A DNA stretch of 64,000 nucleotides from Porphyrobacter sp. (GCA_017744315.1 JAGIBN010000003.1:62001-126000), one strand, 5' to 3'; shown: positions 49,788 to 59,679, numbered from the stretch's first letter. Made by a program: numbers and translations. Notes: a model not told the origin generated them from the sequence alone.

Positions 49788-51578
49788 TTATGCGGCGGCA
49801 GTGTCATCAAATTGCAGCGCCGCGAGCCTGGCATAGAGTCCCCCTGCAGAGCTCAGACGGGCGTGGTTCCCTTCCTCGACGATACGGCCATGGTCCATGA
49901 CCACGATGCGGTCCGCCGCGCGCACGGTCGCCAGGCGGTGAGCGATGACCAGCGTCGTGCGCCCTTCCATCAGTCGCTCGAGCGCTTGCTGCACCAACCG
50001 TTCGCTTTCAGCATCGAGCGCGCTCGTCGCTTCGTCGAGCAGCAGGATCGGCGCGTCACGCAGCAGCGCGCGGGCAATGGCGATACGCTGGCGCTGCCCA
50101 CCCGAAAGTCTGGCACCGCCTTCGCCAAGGAACGTGTCGAGGCCTTGCGGAAGCTCGCGCAGGAATTTCTCGGCATTGGCCGCCTGGGCCGCTTCCCAGA
50201 TCGCCTCCTCGCTCGCGTCCCAGGCGCCGTAGCGCAAGTTGTCGCGCGCGCTGGCGGCGAACAGCGTGCCTTCCTGCGGGACCAGCGCCATGCGGCGGCG
50301 GATCTCGGCCGGATCGGCCTGGACCAGCGGCACGCCGTCGAGCCGGATGGTACCGGCCTGCGGATCGTAGAAGCGTTCGGCCAACTGGAAGATGGTCGAC
50401 TTGCCCGCGCCCGAGGGGCCGACAATGGCGACGGTTTCGCCAGGCTCGATGGTCAGGCTGAACTCATGGATCGCCGGAGCGTCGGGCCGCGTCGGGTAGC
50501 GGAAGGTGACGTTCTGGAACGAAAGACCGCCGCGCGGCGGCTCGGGCAGGTCCAGCGGACGCGCAGGCGGCGCGATTTCCGGCTTCTTGTTGAGCAGCTC
50601 GTTGAGGCGGCTTGCGGCGCCAGCCCCGCGCAGGAGGTCGCCATAGACCTCTGTCAACGAACCGAAGGCTCCGGCCACCAGCATGCCGGTGAGCACGAAG
50701 GCGGCGATCGTGCCGCCCGAAAGCGTGCCTTCCGCCACCTGGATCGCCCCGCGCCACAGCAAGAGGGTTATCGCACCGAAGATCAGGGCGATCACCACTC
50801 CGGTCATCACCGCACGCAGCATGATCCGGCGCCGCGCGGTATCGAAAGTCGCCTCGACCGTTCCGCTGAAGCGCTGCTGCTCACGCGATTCCTGGTTGAA
50901 GCCCTGGACGATCTTCATCGCCCCGAGCACTTCCGAAACCCGTGAGCCGACGTCCGCCACACGGTCCTGGCTTTCGCGCGAGACGCTGCGCAAGCGCCGT
51001 CCGAACCACACGATCGGCAGCAGCACCACCGGCACGCCGATCAGCAGCATGCCGGCAAGGTCCGGCGCAAGATAGAGCAGGTAACCCACCCCGCCGATCG
51101 CCGTCAGCGCGTTGCGCAGCGCGACCGAGATCGTGGTTCCCACGACCTGTTCGATCTGCGCGGTGTCGGCCGTCATGCGCGAGGAAATCTCGCTCGGCGC
51201 GTTCTCTTCGAAGAACCCGGGCGAAAGACGCAGGAGGTTGTTGTGTACCGCCAGACGGATGTCAGCGACGACTCGCTCGCCCAGCCAGCTCACGAAATAG
51301 AAGCGGCAGGCGGTACCCAGCGCCAGGACGATCACGATCATCGCCAGATAGCGGAACCAGCGAGCGATCTCGGCCGGATCGGACCCAGCCGCAAAGCCGC
51401 GGTCGATGATCAGGCGAAAGCCGGAAGGAATCGCCAGCGTGGCCGCGGCCGTGATCGCCAGCGCGACGAGCGCCAGGACGACCTTGCTCGGATACTGCGA
51501 GGCAGCGGCAAAGATCATGCGCAACGGCCCGAGGGAGGTTGCGGGTTCGACGTCGGGCTTGGTGGGGCGGCGGGCCAT
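49788..51578 (-). CDS. ABC transporter, fused permease and ATPase (MsbA-like exporter)
   Basis: About 596 residues from MARRPTKPDVEP. Six TM segments in the first 330 residues, then Walker A GPSGAGKSTIFQL, LSGGQRQRIAIARALLRDAPILLLDEATSALDAESE (signature and Walker B together) and H-loop IVIAHRLATVRAADRIVVMD. It is a lipid or drug exporter half-transporter, working as a homodimer in the cytoplasmic membrane. MsbA-type lipid A export or a multidrug pump cannot be told apart. Confidence 0.93.
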   Translation of the reverse strand: MARRPTKPDVEPATSLGPLRMIFAAASQYPSKVVLALVALAITAAATLAIPSGFRLIIDRGFAAGSDPAEIARWFRYLAMIVIVLALGTACRFYFVSWLGERVVADIRLAVHNNLLRLSPGFFEENAPSEISSRMTADTAQIEQVVGTTISVALRNALTAIGGVGYLLYLAPDLAGMLLIGVPVVLLPIVWFGRRLRSVSRESQDRVADVGSRVSEVLGAMKIVQGFNQESREQQRFSGTVEATFDTARRRIMLRAVMTGVVIALIFGAITLLLWRGAIQVAEGTLSGGTIAAFVLTGMLVAGAFGSLTEVYGDLLRGAGAASRLNELLNKKPEIAPPARPLDLPEPPRGGLSFQNVTFRYPTRPDAPAIHEFSLTIEPGETVAIVGPSGAGKSTIFQLAERFYDPQAGTIRLDGVPLVQADPAEIRRRMALVPQEGTLFAASARDNLRYGAWDASEEAIWEAAQAANAEKFLRELPQGLDTFLGEGGARLSGGQRQRIAIARALLRDAPILLLDEATSALDAESERLVQQALERLMEGRTTLVIAHRLATVRAADRIVVMDHGRIVEEGNHARLSSAGGLYARLAALQFDDTAAA

Positions 51579-51740
51579 GGGCGGGCATCTAGTGCTTGCG
51601 GACCGGCGCGGCAATGGCCCGCGCAGCACCAGGTTTGTCAGGATCGGAGAAATGACGGTCTCGAATGGTGCGTTGCAACTTAACGCCTAAGGGCGTCTAA
51701 TCGCGCCATTCTCACGGCCGACTCCGACAGGGGACCTCTA

Positions 51741-52967
51741 TTGCTCTACCACGCCTATGAAATGCAGAAGTCGCTGTTCAGCAGCGCGGGCAACTGGGCA
51801 GCGATAGGTGCGCAACTGCTGAACAACCCGGCCCTGCCGATGGGCTACTTCGGCACCGGCCCGATCATCGCTAGTGCGCTGCAGGTCTTTGCCCACCTCT
51901 ACGAAGAGCGCGGCAAGCCGGTCTTCAACATCAAGTCCGTCGAGGTCGCGGGCGAACAGCGTGCGGTCGAAGAATCCGTGGTGTTCGAAAAACCGTTCGG
52001 CGCCCTGCGCCACTTCAAGCGCGAAGGCCTGCCCAAGGGATCGCCCAAGGTCCTCGTTGTCGCGCCGATGAGCGGGCACTACGCCACCCTGCTGCGCGGC
52101 ACGGTCGCCCGCCTGCTCGAAAACCAGGAGGTCTGGATCACCGACTGGGCCGACGCGAAGATGGTCCCGGTCGATGCCGGCCACTTCGATCTCGACGACT
52201 ACATCGACTACCTGATCGAGTTCCTGCGCTTCGTCGGCGAGAACACGCACGTCCTTGCCGTGTGCCAGCCTTCGGTCCCTGCTTTCGCGGCCACCGCAGT
52301 CATGTCGGCGGACAAGGACCCCTGCCGCCCGGCCTCGCTGACCATGATGGGCGGCCCGATCGACACCCGCGCGAGCCCGACCTCGGTCAACGACGTCGCC
52401 ATGGCCCGGCCGCTCAGCTGGTTTGCCAACAACGTCATCGCCACCGTGCCGCTCAACTACCCGGGCGACGGGCGCGAGGTCTATCCGGGGTTCCTGCAGC
52501 TCGCCGGCTTCCTCTCGATGAACATTGAGAGCCACATGATGAGCCACTACGAGATGTTCAAACACCTGACCCTGGGGGACCAGGAAAGTGCCGCCTCGAC
52601 CAAGCGGTTCTACGACGAATATCTCTCGGTCTGCGACATGACCGCCGAGTTCTACCTCCAGACGATCGAGCACGTGTTCCAGAAGCACAGCCTGCCCAAG
52701 GGCGAGTTCGTCCACCGCGGCAAACCGATCGATCCCGATGCGATCCGCGATACCGCGCTGCTCGCGATCGAGGGGGAGCGCGACGACATCTCAGGCATCG
52801 GCCAGACCCGCGCCGCGTTGGATCTTGCCGAGCACCTGCCTGCCGCGAAGAAGAAGTACTACCTGGCCGAGGAAGTCGGCCACTACGGCATCTTCAACGG
52901 CAGCAAATGGCGGACCCGCATCGCCCCGGTGGTGGAAGACTGGATCCGCGCCAACTCGCGCGGGTGA
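51741..52967 (+). CDS. phaZ: intracellular polyhydroxyalkanoate depolymerase
   Basis: 408 residues, TTG 51741 start after an AGGGGA ribosome site. The alpha/beta hydrolase core has an unusual nucleophile: LAVCQPSVP with Cys at about residue 175, as in the Ralstonia eutropha PhaZ, instead of a serine. The acid Asp is in IEGERDDISGIGQ and His in VGHYGIFNG. It mobilises stored poly-3-hydroxybutyrate. No phaC, phaA or phasin lies in the window. It is divergent from the ABC exporter gene. Confidence 0.92.
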   Translation: MLYHAYEMQKSLFSSAGNWAAIGAQLLNNPALPMGYFGTGPIIASALQVFAHLYEERGKPVFNIKSVEVAGEQRAVEESVVFEKPFGALRHFKREGLPKGSPKVLVVAPMSGHYATLLRGTVARLLENQEVWITDWADAKMVPVDAGHFDLDDYIDYLIEFLRFVGENTHVLAVCQPSVPAFAATAVMSADKDPCRPASLTMMGGPIDTRASPTSVNDVAMARPLSWFANNVIATVPLNYPGDGREVYPGFLQLAGFLSMNIESHMMSHYEMFKHLTLGDQESAASTKRFYDEYLSVCDMTAEFYLQTIEHVFQKHSLPKGEFVHRGKPIDPDAIRDTALLAIEGERDDISGIGQTRAALDLAEHLPAAKKKYYLAEEVGHYGIFNGSKWRTRIAPVVEDWIRANSRG

Positions 52968-53074
52968 TCAGGCCGGCCGGCCCCCGGCCATAGGGGAAAC
53001 TACGAATAGGCCATCCCGGCTCGATGCTGTTGGTGGATAGCGAGTTCATCATCGCTATTACCGCCGGGGATTCC

Positions 53075-53905
53075 ATGCGTTCGTTACTGCTGTCCGCGTC
53101 TGTTGCATTGCTGTTCCCCGCCATCGCGCAAGCCCAGACTTGCGAGGACACTTTCGTCAAAGGCGGCAACGTCATCTCAGGCTCGCGTTTCAGCGCGTCG
53201 GCCACGATCGCCGACCTTTCACCCAAGGACGCGATCGGTCAGTTGAACGGTATCGTCCTGTCGCAGGGCTACGTAGTGATCGCCGCCGAGCCCGAGGACG
53301 GCAGCCTGCTGTTCGAACAGTCCATGACCAGAAACGCGCGCGGCTTTCCGCTAACCGCAACCGCCACGGCCCAGGGCAGCGCCACCACTGTTACCGTGGA
53401 GGCAAAACTACCGCGCGGCATGACTGCCAGCGTTGATACGGCCAAGTCACAAACCTGTCAGATTCTCGGGGCACTCAAGGGCGGTCGCGAAGGCAAGGCT
53501 GCAGCCGCCAAAGGCCTGGTGGCGACCGGAACCGCCAGCCCGATCGTGACCACCGCGTTCGACCTGTCGCACCAGATCTCGAAGGACACCGAACGCAACC
53601 CGGCGGCCGCCGAACTCCGTTATCAGAACAGGAGCTTCGTGTTGAGCGGCAACGTGGGTGAGCTCGACAAGTTCGAAGGCGATTACGGCGTCCTGTTCGA
53701 TATTCCCAACCCCTGGGAGGAGGCATTGCAGCTTCCCAATGCCGCCCCCTTCAAGACCGATATCATCTGCAAGATGGCGCCGGGCCAGACGGCCTTCTAC
53801 CTGCAACTCAAGCCAGACAAGAGCATCAAGCTGAGCGGCGACTTCGATTCGTTCGATTCTCGTCATCACGTGCTGGTTCTGCGGAATTGCCGCTCGGCCA
53901 GGTGA
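53075..53905 (+). CDS. secreted protein with OB-fold-like (tRNA_anti-like) domain
   Basis: 276 residues. The signal peptide (LLLSASVALLFPAIAQAQ) leads to an N-terminal domain (about 30-130) with a Gly/Ser-rich part and two cysteines. The C-terminal part, RNPAAAELRYQNRSFVLSGNVGELDK to IICKMAPGQ and LKPDKSIKLSGDFDSFDSRHHVLVLRNC, resembles the tRNA_anti-like OB-fold domain found in extracellular proteins. Function unknown. ATG 53075 is used because it makes a proper signal peptide. Confidence 0.65.
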   Translation: MRSLLLSASVALLFPAIAQAQTCEDTFVKGGNVISGSRFSASATIADLSPKDAIGQLNGIVLSQGYVVIAAEPEDGSLLFEQSMTRNARGFPLTATATAQGSATTVTVEAKLPRGMTASVDTAKSQTCQILGALKGGREGKAAAAKGLVATGTASPIVTTAFDLSHQISKDTERNPAAAELRYQNRSFVLSGNVGELDKFEGDYGVLFDIPNPWEEALQLPNAAPFKTDIICKMAPGQTAFYLQLKPDKSIKLSGDFDSFDSRHHVLVLRNCRSAR

Positions 53906-53954
53906 GCGGCGCCGCGCAGTCGATGGGCTGGCGATCCGATTGTAGGTCCTGGCA

Positions 53955-54590
53955 CTAGACTGGCGGGTCTGCTGGCGGGGCCGCTGGCGATCGGGGCCGT
54001 AACAGGCTGCGGATTACGCGGCGCGCCAGCAGCAGGAGCCAGATCGCAAGCGCCAGTAGCGTGACGGCGACGGCTGCGGCGATATAGGGGTGCTGATAGA
54101 CCAGCCACAGCAAGCCGACGGTGGTCACATCCTCGACTGTCGAGACCGCGACGTTGCTGACCGGCTCTGGGCTGGTGTTGACCACCGCGCGAACGCCGGC
54201 CTTGCCGCCATGCGCCAGCAGCGCGCCTCCGCCGCCAAGGAGGAAGGCTATCGCCTGGGTCGCCGGATCGCCCGGATCGACGATGGCGAGCGCCAGCATG
54301 GCGCCGCCGAGCGGGCGTATCAGCGTGTGCACGGCGTCCCAGATGCTGTCGATCCAGGGGACCTTGTCGGCAAAGAATTCGCACAGCGCGCCGATTGCGG
54401 CCACGCCCATGACCCAGGGATTGGTGAGGATCTGCAGGCCCATCAGGTGTTCGGGAAGCGGAATGACCCCGCTCCGCATGGCGATCCCGGTGGCGAGCAC
54501 CACCACGTAGAGCCGCCACCCTGCGAGCAGGCTCATGCTGGCGGCAATGCCGAGGATCTCGGCAATACCCAAGGCGGGCTGCGCATCCAT
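53955..54590 (-). CDS. DUF4126 domain-containing membrane protein
   Basis: 211 residues from ATG 54590 (MDAQPALGIAEILG). Hydrophobic segments at about 10-35, 55-75, 90-110 and 170-195; the C-terminus is basic (RRVIRSLLRPRSPAAPP). The Gly-rich GWRLYVVVLATG, ALCEFFADKVPWIDSIWDAVHTLIRP and GGALLAHGGKAGVRAVVNTSPEP blocks match DUF4126, a membrane family with no known activity. It is convergent with the OB-fold gene. Confidence 0.82.
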   Translation of the reverse strand: MDAQPALGIAEILGIAASMSLLAGWRLYVVVLATGIAMRSGVIPLPEHLMGLQILTNPWVMGVAAIGALCEFFADKVPWIDSIWDAVHTLIRPLGGAMLALAIVDPGDPATQAIAFLLGGGGALLAHGGKAGVRAVVNTSPEPVSNVAVSTVEDVTTVGLLWLVYQHPYIAAAVAVTLLALAIWLLLLARRVIRSLLRPRSPAAPPADPPV

Positions 54591-54674
54591 CGTGCGCGCC
54601 TTATCGCGCGAGCGGGTGCCCTTGGGCAAGCCCGAGGTAGAACACCCCTTCCCGTACTTGGTAGAGGGCTTGAG

Positions 54675-55928
54675 TTAGTCGACCAGCTTGCCGCCCTTCA
54701 CCACCGCCGACACGTTGGTCAGCACGGTGACGTCCGCCAACGGATCGCCATCGACCGCGATCAGGTCCGCCCAGGCGCCCGGCGCGAGAGTGCCGACCTC
54801 ACCCTTCTGGTCGAGCGCATCAGCAGCGTTGATCGTCGCCGCGCTGATCGCTTCGAGCGGGGTCATGCCGTAGTCGACCATGATGCGGAACTGCCCGGCG
54901 GCGCTTTCATGCGGCATCACGCCGGCGTCGGTACCGAACACCATCTTCACCCCTGCCTGATGAGCACGGCGGAAGTTATCGCGCTGGATCTGCGCGACCT
55001 GGCGGTCCTTCTCGAGGTTCTCTTCGAGCACCCCGTTCCGCTTGCCTTCGGCCTGGGTGTACTCGGTGTTGAAGATATCCATCGTGAGCCAGGTGCCGTG
55101 CTGCAGGGCGAGGCGAATGCCCTCGTCATCGATCAGGCTGGCGTGTTCGATAGTATCGATCCCGGCGCGGATCGCTGCCTTGATCCCCGCGGCGCCATGG
55201 GCATGGGCAGCGACCCTCAGGCCCCAGAAGTGCGCTTCGTCGGCAATAGCGCGCAGCTCTTCCTCGTTGAGCTGTTGCTGGCCCGGCTCAGTGTTGCGCG
55301 AGAACACGCCGCCGGTGGCGCAGACCTTGATCACCTCGGCCCCGTACTTGCGCTGCTCGCGAACATGGGCGCGAAGTTCTTCCGGTCCGTCGCCCGCGCC
55401 GGGACTCTTGGCGTGGAAGCTTGGCGGAAGGTAGGTTTCGTCGCAGTGCCCACCTGTGGCGCCGAGCGCATAGCCGGCGTTGACGATGCGCGGCCCCGGC
55501 ACCCAGCCCTCGCCGATCGCCTGGTCGAGCCCGGCGATGTTGTAGTCCTCGTCACCCACGTTGCGAACGGTAGTGAAGCCCGCGTGCAGCATGCGCCGCG
55601 CGTTCTCGACCGCGAGCACGGTCCAGAAGCGGTCGGTGAACTGGAGCGAGTTGTACCCGCCGTACTCGGGCCGCCCGTCGAGGTGGACGTGCATGTCGAT
55701 GAGGCCGGGGAGGATGGTCTTGCCCGAAAGGTCGATCACCGTCGCTCCGGCGGGAGCCTGACCGCTGCCCACTTCGGTGACCTTGCCGTCGTCGACCCGA
55801 ATCAGCGGCGCTTCGACATAGCGGCCCCGCTCGACATCGAGCATGCGGGCGGCGGTGACGTAGATGGTCTCGGCCTGCGCGGCACTGGCCAGGCCAAGGG
55901 CGGTCAGCCCGGCAATCAGGTAACGCAT
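54675..55928 (-). CDS. amidohydrolase family protein, secreted
   Basis: 417 residues. A signal peptide ([14 protein letters not shown]) leads to a metal-dependent hydrolase barrel: [14 protein letters not shown] (HxH), a likely carboxylated Lys in [14 protein letters not shown], His in [28 protein letters not shown] and Asp in [11 protein letters not shown], then the C-terminal beta domain. Related periplasmic enzymes are Xaa-Pro dipeptidases or imidazolonepropionase-like proteins. The substrate is unknown. It lies 18 bases downstream of ubiG on the same strand. Confidence 0.9.
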   Translation of the reverse strand: MRYLIAGLTALGLASAAQAETIYVTAARMLDVERGRYVEAPLIRVDDGKVTEVGSGQAPAGATVIDLSGKTILPGLIDMHVHLDGRPEYGGYNSLQFTDRFWTVLAVENARRMLHAGFTTVRNVGDEDYNIAGLDQAIGEGWVPGPRIVNAGYALGATGGHCDETYLPPSFHAKSPGAGDGPEELRAHVREQRKYGAEVIKVCATGGVFSRNTEPGQQQLNEEELRAIADEAHFWGLRVAAHAHGAAGIKAAIRAGIDTIEHASLIDDEGIRLALQHGTWLTMDIFNTEYTQAEGKRNGVLEENLEKDRQVAQIQRDNFRRAHQAGVKMVFGTDAGVMPHESAAGQFRIMVDYGMTPLEAISAATINAADALDQKGEVGTLAPGAWADLIAVDGDPLADVTVLTNVSAVVKGGKLVD

Positions 55929-55946
55929 CTTGGAAAGCCCCCCGGT

Positions 55947-56684
55947 TTAGATCCTCGTAGCGGTGACAATGTAGTTGAGCGAAAGATCGGCCGAGAGGTG
56001 CAGACCCTTCATCGGCGAGAAAGCGATGCCCCGAGGTTCGCCCATTGCCAGGCTGGCCTCGGCGAGAAGTTCGCGCAATTCTTCGGGCGTGACGAAATCG
56101 TCCCAGTGGTGCGTGCCGCGCGGAACCATGCCGACCGCTTCGGCCGCGCCGACCAGCAGCAGGCGCGATTGCGGGGTGCGGTTGGGGGTCGAGAGCACCA
56201 TCAGCCCGCCCGGCGCGAGGCGGTCGGCCAGTTGCGAGACGAACGCCGCCTTGTCGGCGACATGCTCGATCACTTCCATCGAGGTGACGAGGTCGAACTG
56301 CCCAAGACCGAGCGTGGCGAGCTCGCCCGCCATGTAGCGAATGTCGAGGCCCGCACCCTCGCAGTGGTGCGCCGCGGCCTCGACGTTTTCGGGCGCGGCA
56401 TCGACGCCGGTCATGTCGGCGCCGAGGCGGGCGAGCGGCTCGCACAGCAGGCCCGCGCCGCAGCCGACATCGAGCGCGCTCTTGCTGGAAAGCGGCTTCA
56501 GGCTGGTGGAATTGCCGTCCCAATGGCGGTCGATCGCCTCGCGGACGAAGGACAGGCGCACCGGGTTGAGGCGGTGCAACATGGCCGAGCTGCCCTTGGG
56601 ATTCCACCAGTCCTTGGCCAGCGCAGCGAAGTGCGAAGCTTCTTCCGGACGGATGGTTGCATTTGCGACAGTTGCATCGGGCAT
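55947..56684 (-). CDS. ubiG: ubiquinone biosynthesis O-methyltransferase
   Basis: 245 residues. SAM-dependent methylation of hydroxyl groups in two steps of ubiquinone synthesis. The start has the family-typical HFAALAKDWWNPKGSSAMLHRLNPVRLSFV, then DVGCGAGLLCEPLARLGADMTGVDAA, followed by SMEVIEHVADKAAFVSQLADRLAPGGLMVLSTPNRT and GTHHWDDFVTPEELRELL. It is divergent from aspartate kinase, with about 50 bases between the starts, as seen in many alphaproteobacteria. Confidence 0.95.
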   Translation of the reverse strand: MPDATVANATIRPEEASHFAALAKDWWNPKGSSAMLHRLNPVRLSFVREAIDRHWDGNSTSLKPLSSKSALDVGCGAGLLCEPLARLGADMTGVDAAPENVEAAAHHCEGAGLDIRYMAGELATLGLGQFDLVTSMEVIEHVADKAAFVSQLADRLAPGGLMVLSTPNRTPQSRLLLVGAAEAVGMVPRGTHHWDDFVTPEELRELLAEASLAMGEPRGIAFSPMKGLHLSADLSLNYIVTATRI

Positions 56685-56735
56685 CGCGCATCCCTAACAG
56701 CGCGCGGAACTTGAGACCAGCAGGAGCGCTAATTC

Positions 56736-58004
56736 GTGGCCCGCATTGTGATGAAATTCGGCGGCACCTCTATGGCCGGGACCGAGCGCATCCGTCGCGT
56801 GGCCAACATCGTGCGCAAGCAACAGGCGGCCGGGCATCAGGTCGCGGTGGTCGTTTCGGCGATGGCCGGTGAGACCGATCGCCTGGTCAACTTCTGCCGC
56901 GAGGCGAATCCGCTCTACGATCCGGCCGAGTACGACGTGGTCGTCGCCAGCGGCGAGCAGGTGACGAGCGGCCTCCTGGCGCTGACCCTGCAAGCCATGG
57001 GCTGCAAGGCGCGCTCATGGCTCGGCTGGCAAGTGCCGATTCACACCGCCGAGGCGCACGCCAAGGCGCGCATCATGGAAATCGATTCCGACGCTCTGTG
57101 CGAAGCGATGGCGGGCGGCGAGATCGCCGTGATCCCGGGCTTCCAGGGTCTTTCCGCCGAAGGCCGCGTTACTACGCTCGGCCGTGGCGGTTCGGATACC
57201 TCGGCCGTTGCGGTAGCCGCGGCGATCGGGGCAGACCGGTGCGACATCTACACCGACGTGGACGGGGTCTACACCACCGACCCGCGGATCGTCGCCCGGG
57301 CGCGCAAGCTCAAATATGTCACTTACGAGGAGATGCTCGAGCTGGCCTCTGTCGGCGCGAAAGTGCTGCAGACCCGGTCGGTCAGCCTGGCGATGAAGGA
57401 AGGGGTGCGCGTCCAGGTGCTCTCCAGCTTCATCGATGAGGATGCCCCGCCGGCAGACGACCTGCCCGGCACGATGATCGTCTCCGACGAGGAAATGGAA
57501 GGTTCGCAGATGGAAAGCCAGCTGGTCACCGGCATCGCTCACGACAAGAACGAAGCCCGTGTCGTACTCACCCGCGTGCCCGACAGGCCGGGTGCCGTGT
57601 CGCATATCTTCAGCCCGCTGGCCGAAGCGGCGATCAACGTCGACATGATTATCCAGAATGTCGGCCGCGATAAGGGCGAGACGGACGTGACCTTCACCGT
57701 CCCTCAGGCCGACCTCGCCCGCGCTCAGGCGCTGCTCGAGGACAAGCGCGAGGCGATCGGCTTCAACCGCATCATCACCGACAGCAAGGTCGCCAAGATC
57801 TCGGTCGTCGGCGTCGGCATGCGCAGCCATGCTGGTGTCGCGGCGACCATGTTCCGCGCACTGGCGGATCGCGGCATCAACGTGCAGGCGATCTCCACCA
57901 GCGAGATCAAGATCAGCGTGCTGATCGACGAGGACGAGACCGAACTCGCGGTCCGCGTGCTCCACACCGCTTACGGCCTCGACGCGGACGAACCCGCGGA
58001 GTGA
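56736..58004 (+). CDS. lysC: aspartate kinase
   Basis: 422 residues from GTG 56736. The catalytic N-domain has KFGGTSMAGTERIRRVANIV, GRGGSDTSAVAVAAAIGADRCDIYTDVDGVYTTDPRIV and later ITSE-like sites; two ACT domains at about 265-420 (ITGIAHDKNEARVVLTRVPDRPGAVSHIF, and ISVVGVGMRSHAGVAATMFRAL) bind lysine or threonine for feedback control. It starts lysine, threonine and methionine synthesis by phosphorylating aspartate. Divergent from ubiG. Confidence 0.95.
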   Translation: MARIVMKFGGTSMAGTERIRRVANIVRKQQAAGHQVAVVVSAMAGETDRLVNFCREANPLYDPAEYDVVVASGEQVTSGLLALTLQAMGCKARSWLGWQVPIHTAEAHAKARIMEIDSDALCEAMAGGEIAVIPGFQGLSAEGRVTTLGRGGSDTSAVAVAAAIGADRCDIYTDVDGVYTTDPRIVARARKLKYVTYEEMLELASVGAKVLQTRSVSLAMKEGVRVQVLSSFIDEDAPPADDLPGTMIVSDEEMEGSQMESQLVTGIAHDKNEARVVLTRVPDRPGAVSHIFSPLAEAAINVDMIIQNVGRDKGETDVTFTVPQADLARAQALLEDKREAIGFNRIITDSKVAKISVVGVGMRSHAGVAATMFRALADRGINVQAISTSEIKISVLIDEDETELAVRVLHTAYGLDADEPAE

Positions 58005-58015
58005 GCTGACCAGTT

Positions 58016-58037
58016 CCCCTCCCGCTTGCGGGAGGGG
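58016..58037. repeat. palindromic GC-rich repeat, possible bidirectional terminator
   Basis: CCCCTCCCGC-TT-GCGGGAGGGG, a perfect 10-bp stem, lies 12 bases after the aspartate kinase stop and 26 before the end of the converging sulfatase gene. The following TTAGCGGTGGGCC matches what I remember of a common dispersed intergenic repeat in sphingomonads. Confidence 0.65.
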
Positions 58038-58062
58038 TTAGCGGTGGGCCTGTAGCGCCCCC

Positions 58063-59571
58063 TCAACTCTTCGGCATCATCGCTTCCATCACGCGGTCGA
58101 TGCTAAAGCTCGCCGGCTTGGCGCGCGGGGGGAACTCCTTGAAGCTCTCCAGCCACTGCGCCAGCATCGGCGGCGCGGCGTAGAGCAGGTAGTTGTTCTC
58201 CAGGAACCACTTGTTGTAACTGATGCTCTCCTCGCCGCGTTCGAAGGGGTCGGCGCGCAAGTCGTAGAACTTGGGAATGCGCATCTCGGCGAACGGCTCG
58301 CGCCAGCTTTCGAGGCCCATGGCGCGCTGTTCGGCAAAGGTGACCTTGAAGCGGCCCACGCGGACCGCAAGGCAGTCGCCATCGTCGCTCCAGTAGATGA
58401 AGCCCTCGCGCGGCGACTTCTCCTCCTTGCCTGACAGGAACGGCATCAGGTTGTAGCCGTCGAGATGGACCTTGTAGGTCTTGCCGGCCATCTCGAAGCC
58501 CTTCTTCACCTTATCCACCAGCGCCGTCTCGCCATTGGCGGCGGCGAAGGTCGGGATGAAGTCCTGCAGGCTGGCGATCTCGTTGATGACCTGCCCGGGC
58601 TCGATCACGCCGGGCCAGCGCATCATGCATGGCACACGCCAGCCGCCTTCCCAGTTGGTGTCCTTCTCCCCGCGGAACGGCGTGGTGCCGCCATCCGGCC
58701 AGGTGCAGACTTCGGCGCCGTTGTCGGTGGTGAAGACGACGATCGTGTCATCGACAACGCCGAGGTCATCGAGCTTGGCGAGCAATTGCCCGACATAGCC
58801 ATCGAGCTCGACCATTCCGTCGGGATAAGTACCGAGGCCGGTCTTGCCCTTCGATTCCGGCTTCAGGTGCGTGAACACGTGCATCCGGGTCGGGTTGAAA
58901 TAGCAGAACCACGGCTGGCCTTCGGCGTGCTTGCGATCGATGAAGTCCAGTGCAGCCCCGAGGAACTCCTCGTCCACCGTCTCCATCCGCTCCTTGGGCA
59001 GCGGCCCGGTGTTCTCGATAGTCTGCTTGCCGACCTTGCCGAACTGCGGATCGACCGTGGTGTCGTCCTTGTCGGTAGCCTTGCAGCGCAGCACCCCGCG
59101 CGGGCCGAACTTCTTGGTGAAGGCCGGGTCCTTGGGCCAATTGTCGTAGTACGGCTCTTCCTCGGCGTTGAGGTGATAGAGGTTACCGAAGAACTCGTCG
59201 AAGCCGTGCACGGTCGGCAAGTGCTCGTTGCGGTCGCCCAGGTGGTTCTTGCCGAACTGGCCGGTGGCGTAGCCGAAGTGCTTCATGAACTGGCCGACCG
59301 TGGGGTCGTCGAAGCCCAGACCCATCGTCGCGCCCGGCATGCCGACCTTGGTCAGCCCGGTGCGGATCGGAGACTGCCCGGTGATGAACGCGGCGCGCCC
59401 GGCGGTGCAGCTCTGCTGGCCGTAGAAGTCGGTGAAGTTTGCCCCTTCGCGAGCGATCCGGTCGATGTTGGGCGTGCGGTAGCCCATGATGCCGTTGTTG
59501 TTGCAGCTGACATTGAACCAGCCGATGTCGTCGGCCATGATGAAGAGAATGTTGGGTTTTCCGTTAGGCAT
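58063..59571 (-). CDS. arylsulfatase-type sulfatase
   Basis: 502 residues. N-terminal metal site NILFIMADDIGWFNVSC, then the formylglycine motif SCTAGRAAFITGQ (C-T-A-G-R, a variant of C-x-P/A-x-R), and GKNHLGDRNEHLPTVHGFDEFFG, EFFGNLYHLNAEEEPYYDNWP. The cysteine must be converted to formylglycine by FGE-type or radical SAM maturases; none is in the window. No signal peptide is seen. ATG 59571 has a GGAG ribosome site; the frame's GTG at 59586 is less likely. Substrate unknown. Confidence 0.9.
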   Translation of the reverse strand: MPNGKPNILFIMADDIGWFNVSCNNNGIMGYRTPNIDRIAREGANFTDFYGQQSCTAGRAAFITGQSPIRTGLTKVGMPGATMGLGFDDPTVGQFMKHFGYATGQFGKNHLGDRNEHLPTVHGFDEFFGNLYHLNAEEEPYYDNWPKDPAFTKKFGPRGVLRCKATDKDDTTVDPQFGKVGKQTIENTGPLPKERMETVDEEFLGAALDFIDRKHAEGQPWFCYFNPTRMHVFTHLKPESKGKTGLGTYPDGMVELDGYVGQLLAKLDDLGVVDDTIVVFTTDNGAEVCTWPDGGTTPFRGEKDTNWEGGWRVPCMMRWPGVIEPGQVINEIASLQDFIPTFAAANGETALVDKVKKGFEMAGKTYKVHLDGYNLMPFLSGKEEKSPREGFIYWSDDGDCLAVRVGRFKVTFAEQRAMGLESWREPFAEMRIPKFYDLRADPFERGEESISYNKWFLENNYLLYAAPPMLAQWLESFKEFPPRAKPASFSIDRVMEAMMPKS

Positions 59572-59679
59572 CTCGGCGACTCCCACTAGGTGTGGGCGAA
59601 CCTAAGCCGCGCCTTCGGACGACAGCATTGGGATTATCCCGGATTTCAGCGCGGGTCCGCCCCGAGCGGAGTGACCAGC

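Noticed and set aside
47479-49836. 785-codon open frame on the plus strand
   Set aside because: Lies opposite the M13 peptidase and has no recognisable motif; third-position GC of the real gene keeps the opposite frame open.
54090-56714. 874-codon open frame on the plus strand
   Set aside because: Runs opposite three well-supported genes (DUF4126, amidohydrolase, ubiG); no homology and composition of a shadow frame.
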